Source: an uncultured Myxococcales bacterium
Lineage (GTDB): Bacteria; Myxococcota_A; UBA9042
DNA length: 57,118 nt
Reading direction: 5' to 3'
Assembly: GCA_903896545.1 (NCBI GenBank)
Contig: CAITYF010000174.1
Coordinates: 1-57,118 of the forward strand
A model generated the notes under the pieces. The model had not been told where the DNA came from. It saw only the letters and a list, made by a program, of their open reading frames with translations, and ran no database searches. Shown piece by piece: positions 44,653 through 53,368 of the stretch. The number at the start of each line of letters is the position of its first letter. Position 1 is the first letter of the stretch. Both the position numbers and the translations under genes were made by a program.

Positions 44653-45828
44653 TCAGAACGCGTTTTCACCCGTCAGCGCGCGACCCAGCACCAGCGTGTG
44701 CACTTCCTCGGTGCCCTCATACGTCAGCGTGCTTTCCAGGTTCATCGCGTGGCGGATGACGCCGTACTCAATCGTGATGCCGTTCGCGCCCATCAGCGCC
44801 CGCGACGACCGCGCGATGTCCAGCGCCATGCGGCAGTTGTTGCGCTTCATGAGGCTAATCTGGACGGCTGTGACCTTGCCTTTGTCCTTTAGCCGACCGT
44901 AGTGCACCGAAAGCAGCGACGCCTTGACGATCTGGTCCGCCATGTCCGCCAATTTCGCCTGAATCAGCTGCTTGGAGCCGATCGGCTTGCCGAACTGCTG
45001 ACGCTCCAGCGCGTAGGTCCGCGAGCGCTCCAGACAGTCGCGCGCCGCGCCGATGACGCCAAAAGCCACGCCGAAGCGCGCGTTTTCCAAACAGCCCAGC
45101 GGCGACTTGATGCCTTTGGCCTTGGGCATGCGCGACGCTTCGGGCAAGCGCACGTCGTCCAGGGTCAGCGAGCCGGTGTAGGAGGCGCGCATCGACATTT
45201 TGTGAGGGATGTTGTGCGCGGCATAGCCCGGCGTGCCTTTTTCAACGATGAAGCCGAGCACCGAGCCGCCGTCGCCCTCGCGTGCCCAGACGATCGCGAC
45301 GTCGGCGATTTGCGCGTTGGTGATCCACATTTTGGTGCCGTTGACGATCCAGTCGTCGCCGTCTTTCTTGCAACGCGTGGTCATGCTCGCGGGATCGGAG
45401 CCGGCGTTGGGTTCAGTCAAGCCAAAGCAGCCGATGACCTTGCCCGCGGCCATCTGTGGCAGCCAGCGGTTCTTCTGTTCTTCACTGCCGTAGGCCCAAA
45501 TCGCGTACATCGCGAGGCTCGTCTGCACCGAGACAAACGAGCGCAAGCCCGAATCGCAGCGCTCGACCTCGTGACACGCCAAGCCGTAGGCGACGTTGCT
45601 GATGCCCGGGCAGCCGTAGCCGACCAAATTCGCGCCCAAAATGCCGAGCGACGCCATTTCCGGGATGAGCTCGCGCGGAAAGCGACCGGTTTCCCAGTCG
45701 TGGCCGATGGTCGGCATCGCGCGCTGGTCGACGAAGCGGCCGACCATGTCGCGCACGGTGCGCTCTTCTTCGGTCAAAAGTTCGTTCCAGCCAATCAGTT
45801 GGTCGATGTCCAAAAGGTCGTTTGCCAT
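44653..45828 (-). CDS. gcdH: Glutaryl-CoA dehydrogenase
   Basis: FAD enzyme that oxidises and usually decarboxylates glutaryl-CoA to crotonyl-CoA. The 391-residue protein has the glutaryl-CoA-specific segment HEVERCDSGLRSFVSVQTS, in which Glu87 and Arg96 correspond to the residues holding the distal carboxylate. It also has CFGLTEPNAGSDPA, SLMKRNNCRMALDIAR and the catalytic Glu371 in TYEGTEEVH. In benzoyl-CoA degradation, 3-hydroxypimeloyl-CoA is cut to glutaryl-CoA and acetyl-CoA, so this gene completes the lower route. It begins 34 bases after bcrD. AGGTG lies upstream of the ATG. Decarboxylating versus non-decarboxylating type is not decided by what I can see. Confidence 0.88.
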   Translation of the reverse strand: MANDLLDIDQLIGWNELLTEEERTVRDMVGRFVDQRAMPTIGHDWETGRFPRELIPEMASLGILGANLVGYGCPGISNVAYGLACHEVERCDSGLRSFVSVQTSLAMYAIWAYGSEEQKNRWLPQMAAGKVIGCFGLTEPNAGSDPASMTTRCKKDGDDWIVNGTKMWITNAQIADVAIVWAREGDGGSVLGFIVEKGTPGYAAHNIPHKMSMRASYTGSLTLDDVRLPEASRMPKAKGIKSPLGCLENARFGVAFGVIGAARDCLERSRTYALERQQFGKPIGSKQLIQAKLADMADQIVKASLLSVHYGRLKDKGKVTAVQISLMKRNNCRMALDIARSSRALMGANGITIEYGVIRHAMNLESTLTYEGTEEVHTLVLGRALTGENAF

Positions 45829-45862
45829 GATGCACCTGCAAGTGGGGAAGAGTCAGATCGTG

Positions 45863-46738
45863 TTACGCGGCAATCCGCGGGGCGAGGACGTCTGTGCGGC
45901 CCATGCGGACCAGTTGATCGCAGCGAACGGCACCGAGCAGCGCCGCGCCAATCGCGCCCGCCAGAATGCCCTCGTCGTGACTGCGCGCCAGCAGCGCTGC
46001 GGCTTTGCCGCCTTCCAGCGTCTCACGCAGCGCCATCACCAGACCGGCGTCATGCGCAAGTCCGCCCGTCAGCAGTACCACGTGCTCGGCGCCAATCGCG
46101 CGCAGGAGCCGCGCCAGACGACCGGCGATGGAGAGGTGAATGCCCTTCAGAATGTCCTGCGTGGAAATGCCGCGGCTCACCATGTTGATGACGTCGGTTT
46201 CCGCCAGCACCGCGCAGATCGACGAGACCTGTTCGGGCTTCTGCGCCTGACACGACAGCGTACCCACGTCCTCCAGCGGTACGCCGAGGTAGCGCGAGAT
46301 GTTCTCCAGGAACTGCCCCGAACCTGACGCGCACTGGCTCGTCATGCGGTGGCCGAGCACTTTGCCGCGGTCGTCGATTTTGATCGCACGTGCATGCAGC
46401 GCGCCCACGTCCAGCACCGCGCGCGCTTCCGGATCGAGCACCAGCGCGCCGCGGGCGTGCGCTGTCATCGAGTAGAAGTGCCCCGTGCGCATCTCGACCA
46501 TTTCGCCGTCGCCCGTGCTCGCCACGTAGTCAAACGACTTGGGGTCCACGCCCGCCTGCTGGCACGCCGCCGCGAACGTCGCTTCCACGACTTCCACGAT
46601 GTTGCGCCGGCGAATGCGCTGCACCGCCGTGGCCAGCACTTCGGGCTTGTCGCCCGCTTCACTGCGGCAAATCGCGACTTTCACAGAACTCGATCCCGCA
46701 TCAATGCCCGCGGTCAGGTGTTTCTTCTGGGTCGTCAT
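45863..46738 (-). CDS. bcrD: Benzoyl-CoA reductase, subunit D (class I, ASKHA ATPase)
   Basis: One of the two ATP-hydrolysing electron-activating subunits of ATP-dependent benzoyl-CoA reductase. The 291-residue protein has the ASKHA phosphate loop GIDAGSSSVKVA at 11-22 and the adenosine motif LTGGLAHDAG. Cys136 (SQCASGSGQ) and Cys175 (SSICAVLAE) correspond to the cysteines that share a bridging [4Fe-4S] cluster with subunit A. AGGAGG-type ribosome site just upstream. The length and the order C-B-A-D match the Thauera system. It belongs with bcrA, bcrB and bcrC in a heterotetramer in the cytoplasm. Confidence 0.9.
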   Translation of the reverse strand: MTTQKKHLTAGIDAGSSSVKVAICRSEAGDKPEVLATAVQRIRRRNIVEVVEATFAAACQQAGVDPKSFDYVASTGDGEMVEMRTGHFYSMTAHARGALVLDPEARAVLDVGALHARAIKIDDRGKVLGHRMTSQCASGSGQFLENISRYLGVPLEDVGTLSCQAQKPEQVSSICAVLAETDVINMVSRGISTQDILKGIHLSIAGRLARLLRAIGAEHVVLLTGGLAHDAGLVMALRETLEGGKAAALLARSHDEGILAGAIGAALLGAVRCDQLVRMGRTDVLAPRIAA

Positions 46739-46768
46739 CTTTTCCTCCCAATCGTGCTGTTCGTGGGC

Positions 46769-48166
46769 TTAAGCGCAGGAAGCGTCAAACATCGGCGCCG
46801 GACGCGAACGCGCCGCTGTCGCCACCGCCGGCATCAAGCTGGGATGCCCCGCGTTGAGGTCGTCCAGCGCGAACATCGCCGCGCCCAGCGCGCCCATGTA
46901 GATGGAATCCGGGTGAATGTTCAGCTGAATGTGCTCGCCGTAGTTTTCCACCACGAGCTCTTTCAGCAGTTTTGTCGCCATCGGGTTCTTGCAGACGCCA
47001 CCCGTGAACGTGAATTCGTTCTCGATGCCGCCCGACCGCGCCAGGAGCGACATCGCCCGCAGCAGGATCGCGCGGTGCAGACCCGCCAGAATGTCCTCGC
47101 GCTCCTGACCCAGGGCCAAGCGCTCGCGCAGTTCTGCGCCCGCAAACACGGTGCACGTCGAATTCACGCGGATCATGCGCGTCGCTTTGAGCGCCAGCGG
47201 ACCCAGCTCATGCAAGCCGAGGTTCAGCTCGTCGGCGATGTAGCCCAGATAGCGCCCGCAGCCTGCCGCGCAGCGGTCGTTCATCTGAAACGACGTGACC
47301 ACGCCGTTTTCATCGACCTGAATCGCCTTGGTGTCCTGACCGCCGATGTCCAGCACCGACCGCGTCCCCGGAAACACGCGATGCGCGCCGCGACCGTGGC
47401 ACAGAATCTCGGAACGCACGGCTTCTTTGGGAAACGGCAGCGTTTGCCGACCGTAGCCCGTGCCCGCCAGCGCCACTTCTTCCACCGGTTCCGCCGCCGC
47501 GTCGCGCGCCGCTTGGTCGAGCACCGCGCGCACTTCCGGCGAGACCTTGCGGGCTTCCGCCACACGCGCTACTGCCGTCGGCAAGAGCACTCCAAAATCA
47601 CGGGCTTGCACGCGCGTCTCCACGTCCAGAATCGCGCGGTCAAAAAGCCCGACCAAGCGCTCAAACGGCACGTCGCTTTTGCCGCAGACGCGCTCGGCGC
47701 CTTGGACAAACGCTTGACCGGCCACGTCGCGGAAGAAGTCGGACTTGCGCTCGACGCCGCCCAGGAACAAGTCCGGCGCGGTGCGTTGCATGTCCGCCAA
47801 AAGCTCCGTCGTCGCCGCAGTCACGGAATCGCGCAGCGGTCCCGGCGACCAAATGGCGAGCAACGCTTGCACGCGTTCTTCCAGGTACGCGAGCTCGTCC
47901 AGGTACAATTCCAGACGAAACGCACTCAGCAGGTCGTTCTCCAGCGCGCGGGCTTCCACAGCCACTTCGCCCGCGTATCCGCCCAGCGCGCGATCCAGCA
48001 GCGAAAACCGTGTGTTGGTCAGCGCTTCATCGCGGGCAATCGCGCTTGCGACGGCGTAATTGCTGCGGCTGTTGGTGATGCCCTTGCCGACGATCTGGCC
48101 TTTTTCATCCAGCATCACGGCTTTTGTGGTTGTAGAACCCAGATCGATTCCGACGACGCATTTCAT
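46769..48166 (-). CDS. bcrA: Benzoyl-CoA reductase, subunit A (class I, ASKHA ATPase)
   Basis: The larger activating subunit, 465 residues. The phosphate loop is GIDLGSTTTKAV at 6-17. A long insertion of about 160 residues (roughly 60-225) follows before the second half with SVLDIGGQDTKAI. Cys299 (DRCAAGCG) and Cys338 (NSTCTVFA) should bind the cluster shared with subunit D; the 39-residue spacing is the same as in BcrD. FTGGVCKNP is the adenosine-binding end. The insertion distinguishes Thauera-type BcrA from the short BzdP/BzdQ-type activators of Azoarcus, as far as I recall those. AAGGAG is well placed before the ATG. ATP hydrolysis here drives the two electrons to a potential low enough for ring reduction. 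Confidence 0.9.
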   Translation of the reverse strand: MKCVVGIDLGSTTTKAVMLDEKGQIVGKGITNSRSNYAVASAIARDEALTNTRFSLLDRALGGYAGEVAVEARALENDLLSAFRLELYLDELAYLEERVQALLAIWSPGPLRDSVTAATTELLADMQRTAPDLFLGGVERKSDFFRDVAGQAFVQGAERVCGKSDVPFERLVGLFDRAILDVETRVQARDFGVLLPTAVARVAEARKVSPEVRAVLDQAARDAAAEPVEEVALAGTGYGRQTLPFPKEAVRSEILCHGRGAHRVFPGTRSVLDIGGQDTKAIQVDENGVVTSFQMNDRCAAGCGRYLGYIADELNLGLHELGPLALKATRMIRVNSTCTVFAGAELRERLALGQEREDILAGLHRAILLRAMSLLARSGGIENEFTFTGGVCKNPMATKLLKELVVENYGEHIQLNIHPDSIYMGALGAAMFALDDLNAGHPSLMPAVATAARSRPAPMFDASCA

Positions 48167-48182
48167 GACGGCTCCTTTTGAC

Positions 48183-49502
48183 TCAGGCGCTCACGCGCAA
48201 ACGGCGGGCATCGATCATTTGGAAGTAGCTCTGCAGGCGGTTTTCAATGTTCGCCTTGGAGAAATAGCGCGGGTCGACGAGGTCCGACTCGATGAAGCCG
48301 CCCGGCACACCCGTGCGCTGCTCCAATTGGCGCAGCATCAGGAGCTGACCCGCGGAGAACGAGTTGCACGACTTCACGCTGTTGATGAGGAAGCCGTCCG
48401 CCTCGTATTCGCGGATGTAGCGCTCCAGGAGATCCACGCGCGACGGCAAGCCGAGGTTCGTGTAGCAGCCCAGGCAGTAGTCGGCCATCGTCTCCAGCGG
48501 TTGCGTCGAGTCGTGGCGGAAGCCCGTGTCGTACAGACCACCGACGCGCGTGTACGTGCTCGCGACGACGACCGCGCCTTCCTTGGCGAACATGCGCCAG
48601 AAATCGGGGAAGCTCGTCCAGTTCGGCGGACCTTCCACGACCAGCCGATAGCGCTGTTCGCCCATCAGACCGTCAGGCGTCTGCGGACCCTCATTGCGCA
48701 GAATCCGCGCTTCGCACTCCGACCGCAGCTCGCGGTAGTACTCCACCGCATCTTGCGAACCACGGAACGACGTGAAGATCGGCCCGATGTAGTACACGCC
48801 GCCAAAATAGCCGTCGATCGGTGACGGTTTGTGCTTGGCGCTCTCCCACACCTTCACCAGATCGTCCTCGGCTTGCCGCGACAGATCCAGGTGCATTTTC
48901 AGCTTGTCCATGTCCAGCTTCTTGCCCGACAGCTTCTCCAGCGCCGGAATGACCTCATCGCGCAGTTGGTTGACGACGTATTCGCGCATTTCCGGCGAGA
49001 TCACGCCGTCGGGCTGATACGGCACGTGCAGCATCACGACGGGGCACTTGTACTCCTCACGCAACAGCTCGAACCACTTCAGGAACGTGAAGCAGCCGGT
49101 GTAAGACAAGAGCAGCAAATCGGGCTCAGGCAGCTTCGTGCCCGTCGGGCCAAAATTGCCGCTTTTCAGCATGCCGATGTCGCATTTGACATACGTGCAC
49201 ACGTCCTCGGAGTGGCCCGCTTTCTCGGCTTCCGCGATGTAACCCGCTGACTTCTGGCGCATGCCGGACTGCAGCGCGTTGATCTCCGGCAGAACCGGCA
49301 GCAGGTCCAGCGCTTGCAGCAGCTCCGTCAAGTTGCCCGGCACGAAGGTATAAACGACCTTTTGGCCGTTCTCCTTGGCATGCGCGAGCTTCTCGTAGTG
49401 ATCGGCGATCATCTGCTTTTGCCGATCCTGACTCGAATCCTTGGCAGTCGCCGGACGGAGCGAGACGGGCGGACGGTTGCGAACGGGAATGGCTTCACTC
49501 AT
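48183..49502 (-). CDS. bcrB: Benzoyl-CoA reductase, subunit B (class I)
   Basis: Catalytic subunit of the 2-hydroxyacyl-CoA dehydratase/benzoyl-CoA reductase family, 439 residues. Cysteines expected to bind an active-site iron-sulfur cluster are visible in VCTYVKCDIG (102 and 107), SYTGCFTF (137) and VKSCNSFSAGQ. The ATG at 49502 overlaps the TGA of bcrC (ATGA) and is preferred to an upstream ATG that would extend into bcrC. Together with BcrC it forms the benzoyl-CoA-binding module that accepts electrons from BcrAD and dearomatises the ring to cyclohexa-1,5-diene-1-carbonyl-CoA. Bcr genes of this type are distinct from tungsten-dependent class II BamBC. Confidence 0.9.
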   Translation of the reverse strand: MSEAIPVRNRPPVSLRPATAKDSSQDRQKQMIADHYEKLAHAKENGQKVVYTFVPGNLTELLQALDLLPVLPEINALQSGMRQKSAGYIAEAEKAGHSEDVCTYVKCDIGMLKSGNFGPTGTKLPEPDLLLLSYTGCFTFLKWFELLREEYKCPVVMLHVPYQPDGVISPEMREYVVNQLRDEVIPALEKLSGKKLDMDKLKMHLDLSRQAEDDLVKVWESAKHKPSPIDGYFGGVYYIGPIFTSFRGSQDAVEYYRELRSECEARILRNEGPQTPDGLMGEQRYRLVVEGPPNWTSFPDFWRMFAKEGAVVVASTYTRVGGLYDTGFRHDSTQPLETMADYCLGCYTNLGLPSRVDLLERYIREYEADGFLINSVKSCNSFSAGQLLMLRQLEQRTGVPGGFIESDLVDPRYFSKANIENRLQSYFQMIDARRLRVSA

Positions 49503-50710
49503 TGGACGGTCCCCCACAGTTTGACGGAATCGGAAAAGGCGCCGGCTTGCTCGCGGATCACTTGGAATTGCCCAGTGTTTTCAGCGAATTTGAACGACGT
49601 AAACGGAATGCCCGCGCGTTCCAGCGCCGCTTCCTGCATCGGCTGGTCCAAGAGCGCCGGATCGCAGAAAGACGCCGCCGCGAAGACCACGCCGTCCGCC
49701 TTGGTCGCCTTGACCTTGTCGATGAGCGCGCGGCCTTTCTCCGCCGTGCCGATGTAACGCGACGCCGTCGCCGCGCCGTCCGTGATGAACGCGTTGGCGA
49801 GCGCTTCCAGCGGATCGGCCGTGTCGGCGTCAATCGCGGCTTCGATGTAACGCAAGCCCAGCTGCAGATCGTCGTCGACGATGTCGCAGCCCGATTTCTC
49901 CAGCGTACGGATCAGATCCAGCGGCGGCTGTTCGCAGAACGAACCGACCATCACCACGCGGACGTTGTCAAAAGGCCGCGCCGGGCGCGCACGTACGGCA
50001 TCGGCGAATTCTTCCAGCATCTGCGCGTGATCCAGGGACGGCATGAGGCCACCCGCGCGCAGCAGCACGTACATGTCCGAAGTGGGCAAGCGCCACGGCT
50101 CCCGGCGACGCAGGTCGTCCAGTACGTTGATGGCCAAACGGCGGCGGTTCTCGTTGCGAATCGCCTGACGCAGCGCTTCCGGGTCGTAGGCCTTGGCGCC
50201 GCGCTCGTGCAGCTCGCGGGCGATGCGCTTCAATTCCTGCGCGTAGAACTTGCCACCCAGATGCAGCGCGAAATTCTGCGGCAAGTCGAGGTAGCTCGAC
50301 CAGCGATCCGGAAACAGCATCTTCCACATGCCGCCCAAGTTGCGAATCACGTCGCAGAGGGACGGAAACACCATGCCGTCCAGGCTCTTCAAGTGGCCGT
50401 TCAGACCCAATTCAATCGTGCTGCGCGGGATGTGGCAGATGTACGACTGGAAGTACGAGTCGCCGCGGATGATGTCGACCTGATCGCCGCCGCCAAAGAT
50501 GCTGACCGGCAGGCAGCCGATGGCTTCAAAAAGCGGCCGCGGCACGTAGACGGGCATGTAGCCGATCGCCAGACCGCCGGGATTCGCTTCCTTCCAGCGC
50601 TGAACCGGACCCAAATGCAGGTCGTCCATCATGGCGCGCGCTTGCGTGAGAATCTGGCTCGCGCGGTCAGGTGGCGGCAGGCCACCCGTTGTTGTGGTCG
50701 TTTCACTCAT
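49499..50710 (-). CDS. bcrC: Benzoyl-CoA reductase, subunit C (class I)
   Basis: Second catalytic subunit, 403 residues, of the same HgdB/HadC-like fold as BcrB. Cluster-binding cysteines are likely in EAIGCLPVS (66), SYICHIPRS (92), FPSLCDVIRN (119) and AASFCDPAL. SYICHIPRSTIELG and the C-terminal FKFAENTGQF-like segment are typical of the family. It starts 13 bases after the tetR stop, with GAGGGGG upstream, and overlaps bcrB by four bases. Position as first bcr gene in the order C-B-A-D agrees with Thauera aromatica. Confidence 0.88.
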   Translation of the reverse strand: MSETTTTTGGLPPPDRASQILTQARAMMDDLHLGPVQRWKEANPGGLAIGYMPVYVPRPLFEAIGCLPVSIFGGGDQVDIIRGDSYFQSYICHIPRSTIELGLNGHLKSLDGMVFPSLCDVIRNLGGMWKMLFPDRWSSYLDLPQNFALHLGGKFYAQELKRIARELHERGAKAYDPEALRQAIRNENRRRLAINVLDDLRRREPWRLPTSDMYVLLRAGGLMPSLDHAQMLEEFADAVRARPARPFDNVRVVMVGSFCEQPPLDLIRTLEKSGCDIVDDDLQLGLRYIEAAIDADTADPLEALANAFITDGAATASRYIGTAEKGRALIDKVKATKADGVVFAAASFCDPALLDQPMQEAALERAGIPFTSFKFAENTGQFQVIREQAGAFSDSVKLWGTVQ

Positions 50711-50723
50711 TTCTGTCCCCCTC

Positions 50724-51428
50724 TTAGTCGTTCCCCGTTCGTCGATTCAGCAGCGACACTTGGCGTTGCGCAAAATCCGGCGGTAGTTGCGCGTGCGTCG
50801 GACTCGACGGGCAACGCGCGACCAGACCGCAGACTGCCAAGCTGTGGATGCTCCGTGCGACGTCCTCTGGCGTGCCGTGCAAAGCTGGCTCGTACCAAGC
50901 CCAGACCCAGTTGATCATGCCGAAGATGCTGTAGGTCGCCCGGTCCAGCGCAACTGCGTCGACCGGTCCGCGCGCCGTGTCCGGCGTGCCGCAGCCCTGC
51001 GCGAAGACAGCCGCGACCGCGTCACGGCCGATGCGAAAATACGCTTCCTTCAAACCGCGCACCTTGTGGCGATGCTCAGCAGGCAGCGCCGCGGCTTCGT
51101 GAATGAGCACGCGCATCACGTCGGCGTGGTCGATGAAGTAGCGCACCTGATTGAAAATAAACACGTACAGCCGCGCCGACGGATCAATCGCGTCCGTCAG
51201 TGAGCTCTCCGCCGCGTCAATCAACGTCGCAAAAGCGCGGGTTTGCAGCTCCGCCAACAATTCTTCCTTGCTGGCAAAGTAGTTGTACAGGCTCGACACG
51301 CCAAAGCCGGTCGCCTCAGCCAGGTCGCGCATCGACATGCCGTGAAAGCCGCGCTCGGCGATGAGCGTCGCGGCGGCTTGCAGGATGTCCGAGCGCTGCT
51401 GCTCGAGGCGAGCCTGGCGTGGCGTCAT
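50724..51428 (-). CDS. TetR/AcrR-family transcriptional regulator
   Basis: A 234-residue DNA-binding repressor. The N-terminal helix-turn-helix spans about residues 14-60 (ILQAAATLIAERGFHGMSMRDL, a typical core, read in parts: AERGFHG, MSMRDLAEATGFG, VSSLYNYFASKEEL). The variable C-terminal half should bind an effector, plausibly an aromatic or cyclic acyl-CoA. ATG 51428 overlaps the dch stop (ATGA), so it is produced in fixed ratio with the pathway enzymes. It lies inside the operon, between dch and bcrC. Its probable target is the palindrome upstream of had. Autoregulation of the whole operon follows if that is right. Confidence 0.87.
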   Translation of the reverse strand: MTPRQARLEQQRSDILQAAATLIAERGFHGMSMRDLAEATGFGVSSLYNYFASKEELLAELQTRAFATLIDAAESSLTDAIDPSARLYVFIFNQVRYFIDHADVMRVLIHEAAALPAEHRHKVRGLKEAYFRIGRDAVAAVFAQGCGTPDTARGPVDAVALDRATYSIFGMINWVWAWYEPALHGTPEDVARSIHSLAVCGLVARCPSSPTHAQLPPDFAQRQVSLLNRRTGND

Positions 51429-52216
51429 CCGTTCACCCACTTGGCCGGGCGGCGGGCGAGGAAGGCGTCAATGCCTTCATTGCCGTCGTGGCTGGGTAGG
51501 ATTTCCCGCAGGTAGAGCGCTTCCGCTTCTGCCAGACCGCCGTCCAGCGCGGCAAAAAGTCCGGAGCCTTGGCGAATGGCTTTGGTCCCCTGACGCAGCG
51601 CAAACGCCGACAGCCCAGCCAAGTGTTTGCGATACCACGCGAGCACTTGGTCGAGAGGCGGCACTTCGCCGTCCAAAATCGTGAGCAGACCGTGTTGCTG
51701 CGCTTCCGCCGCGGGCAAGGACGCACCCGTCAAAAGCAGCCGTTCCGCCAACGCGCCGCCCAGACGCTGCGCACCCACGGCGGCGAGCACCGGCGGCAAC
51801 ACGCCCAGACGAATTTCCGGGCAGCCCAATTGCGCGTTTGGCGTCGCAAAGAGCAGGTGACATACCAGCACCACCTCAAACGCGCCGCCCAGGCACTGAC
51901 CTTCGATCAGCGCCGCGACGGGCACGGGAAAGTGCCCCAGCTGACGAATCAGCGCGTGGAAGCCCGCGAGCATTCCCGGCGCTTGCGCCTTTTGGTGCTC
52001 TTCGACCGACGCGCCAAACGAGAAGTGCCCGCCCGTGCCGCGCAGCACCACGAGCTTCAGGTCCTTGTCGCCCACCGCCGCGGTCAGTTCCGCTGACAGC
52101 GCGGCCATCATCGCCGCGTCCAAGATGTTGGCCTTCGGCCGATTCAGCCGCAGATCCAGCACCGCGCCGTCCTCCAGCCGCGTCGCTACCACCAGGTTTT
52201 CCGCCGTCGTGGTCAT
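51425..52216 (-). CDS. dch: Cyclohexa-1,5-diene-1-carbonyl-CoA hydratase
   Basis: Crotonase-fold enzyme adding water to the dienoyl-CoA made by benzoyl-CoA reductase, giving 6-hydroxycyclohex-1-ene-1-carbonyl-CoA. The 263-residue protein has the oxyanion-hole regions GHFSFGASVEEH and IEGQCLGGAFEV and the CPEIRLGVLPP segment. FSFGASVEEH is, to my recollection, characteristic of Dch proteins. TGAGG lies before the ATG. It begins six bases after oah and overlaps tetR by four. Crotonases are easily confused, so the assignment rests largely on the operon with oah, had and bcr. Confidence 0.85.
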   Translation of the reverse strand: MTTTAENLVVATRLEDGAVLDLRLNRPKANILDAAMMAALSAELTAAVGDKDLKLVVLRGTGGHFSFGASVEEHQKAQAPGMLAGFHALIRQLGHFPVPVAALIEGQCLGGAFEVVLVCHLLFATPNAQLGCPEIRLGVLPPVLAAVGAQRLGGALAERLLLTGASLPAAEAQQHGLLTILDGEVPPLDQVLAWYRKHLAGLSAFALRQGTKAIRQGSGLFAALDGGLAEAEALYLREILPSHDGNEGIDAFLARRPAKWVNG

Positions 52217-52222
52217 GTTGCC

Positions 52223-53353
52223 TCAGCCCTGCGCCGCGCGGTCGGCCGCCATGTTCGCCCGTGCCGACGGCAGTAGAATTTCTTCCACCAGCTTGGCGTC
52301 AAAACGCGCGCCTTCCGCCAGCCGCTGCCGCAGCAGGACAAAATCGATCTCTCGCTCGTTGCGGTCGCCGTAGTGGAACGCCGGGAAGCCCGCCGCCGCC
52401 TCGGTGTTCTGGTTCAGCGCCAGCCAGGAGCGATTCGATTCGGAATTCGCGTACCAGTGCTCCAGCTTCTTCTTGCGCAGGCTTTCCAGCGTTTTGCGCG
52501 AGCAATCCGGGAACGTGTACATCAGCTTGGTCATGTACGTGTCCACCAGCGCGTCCAGCTGGCTCAGGTCGATCGTCGCCGTCGCTGCCAGCGCCTTGGC
52601 TTCCGCTGCCGCAGCGCCCGTCTTGCTCTCACCCAGCACCGGGCGACCAAACGCGTCCAGCTCGCGATCCGTCACGACCAGCGGGTTCGCGATGAAGGTG
52701 CCGTCGGGCAGCTTGTGCACCGGCACGATGTCGTTGAGCAGACCCAAACGCAGCGCCTTGTGCGCCGACATCGGCTCGCACAGCACGAGCGATTCCGCGG
52801 CCTTGGAATAGCCGACGTAGAGATGCAGGAAGTCCGTCGAGCCGCCATCGGGCGCCGAACCGTGCACGGGTCCCGCCTGACCAAAGCGCGCGTGGTCGCC
52901 AGAAATCGAGAAGTCGCACGCCATGCCGATCTCCTGACCGCCGCCGATCCGCATGCCGTTGACGCGGCAGATGACGGGCTTGTCGCAAATCAGGATGTTG
53001 GTCACCATGTCGTTGAAAAGACGCATGTACTGCGCGTATTCCAAAGGCCGGTTGCTGTAGTAGCTGGCGTATTCTGCCGTGTTGCCGCCCGTGCAGAACG
53101 AGCGCGTACCCACCGCTGTGAACACCACCGCCACCGCGCGCCGATCCGCGCTCGCGCGACGAAACGCCAGGATGACCTCCTTCACCGCTTCGGTCGTGTA
53201 CGAGTTCAGCTGCTTTTCATTGTTTAGCGAGATCCACACCTGGTGCAGACCGTTCACCGGCTGGCCATCGCGGCCTTTCACCGGCTTCTCTTCGTAGCCA
53301 ATGTGCTGGAACGTCAGGCCGCTAACGAGTTCGTGATTGATGAGCGTTGTCAT
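52223..53353 (-). CDS. oah: 6-Oxocyclohex-1-ene-1-carbonyl-CoA hydrolase (ring-opening)
   Basis: Crotonase-family hydrolase that adds water twice to 6-oxocyclohex-1-ene-1-carbonyl-CoA and opens the ring to 3-hydroxypimeloyl-CoA. At 376 residues it has the length of Oah, longer than ordinary crotonases. The segments FCTGGNTAEYASYYSNRPLE (an Oah feature), VNGMRIGGGQEIGMACD and HGSAPDGGSTDFL fit the family well. GGGAGA precedes the ATG. It lies 15 bases behind had and six before dch. This step marks the end of the cyclic part of the pathway. Confidence 0.91.
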   Translation of the reverse strand: MTTLINHELVSGLTFQHIGYEEKPVKGRDGQPVNGLHQVWISLNNEKQLNSYTTEAVKEVILAFRRASADRRAVAVVFTAVGTRSFCTGGNTAEYASYYSNRPLEYAQYMRLFNDMVTNILICDKPVICRVNGMRIGGGQEIGMACDFSISGDHARFGQAGPVHGSAPDGGSTDFLHLYVGYSKAAESLVLCEPMSAHKALRLGLLNDIVPVHKLPDGTFIANPLVVTDRELDAFGRPVLGESKTGAAAAEAKALAATATIDLSQLDALVDTYMTKLMYTFPDCSRKTLESLRKKKLEHWYANSESNRSWLALNQNTEAAAGFPAFHYGDRNEREIDFVLLRQRLAEGARFDAKLVEEILLPSARANMAADRAAQG

Positions 53354-53368
53354 TGTCGTTTCTCCCGG

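Noticed and set aside
52223..53353. Ordinary enoyl-CoA hydratase as the identity of the Oah gene
   Set aside because: Length of 376 residues, Oah-specific segments and the neighbours had, dch and bcr fit the ring-opening hydrolase much better.
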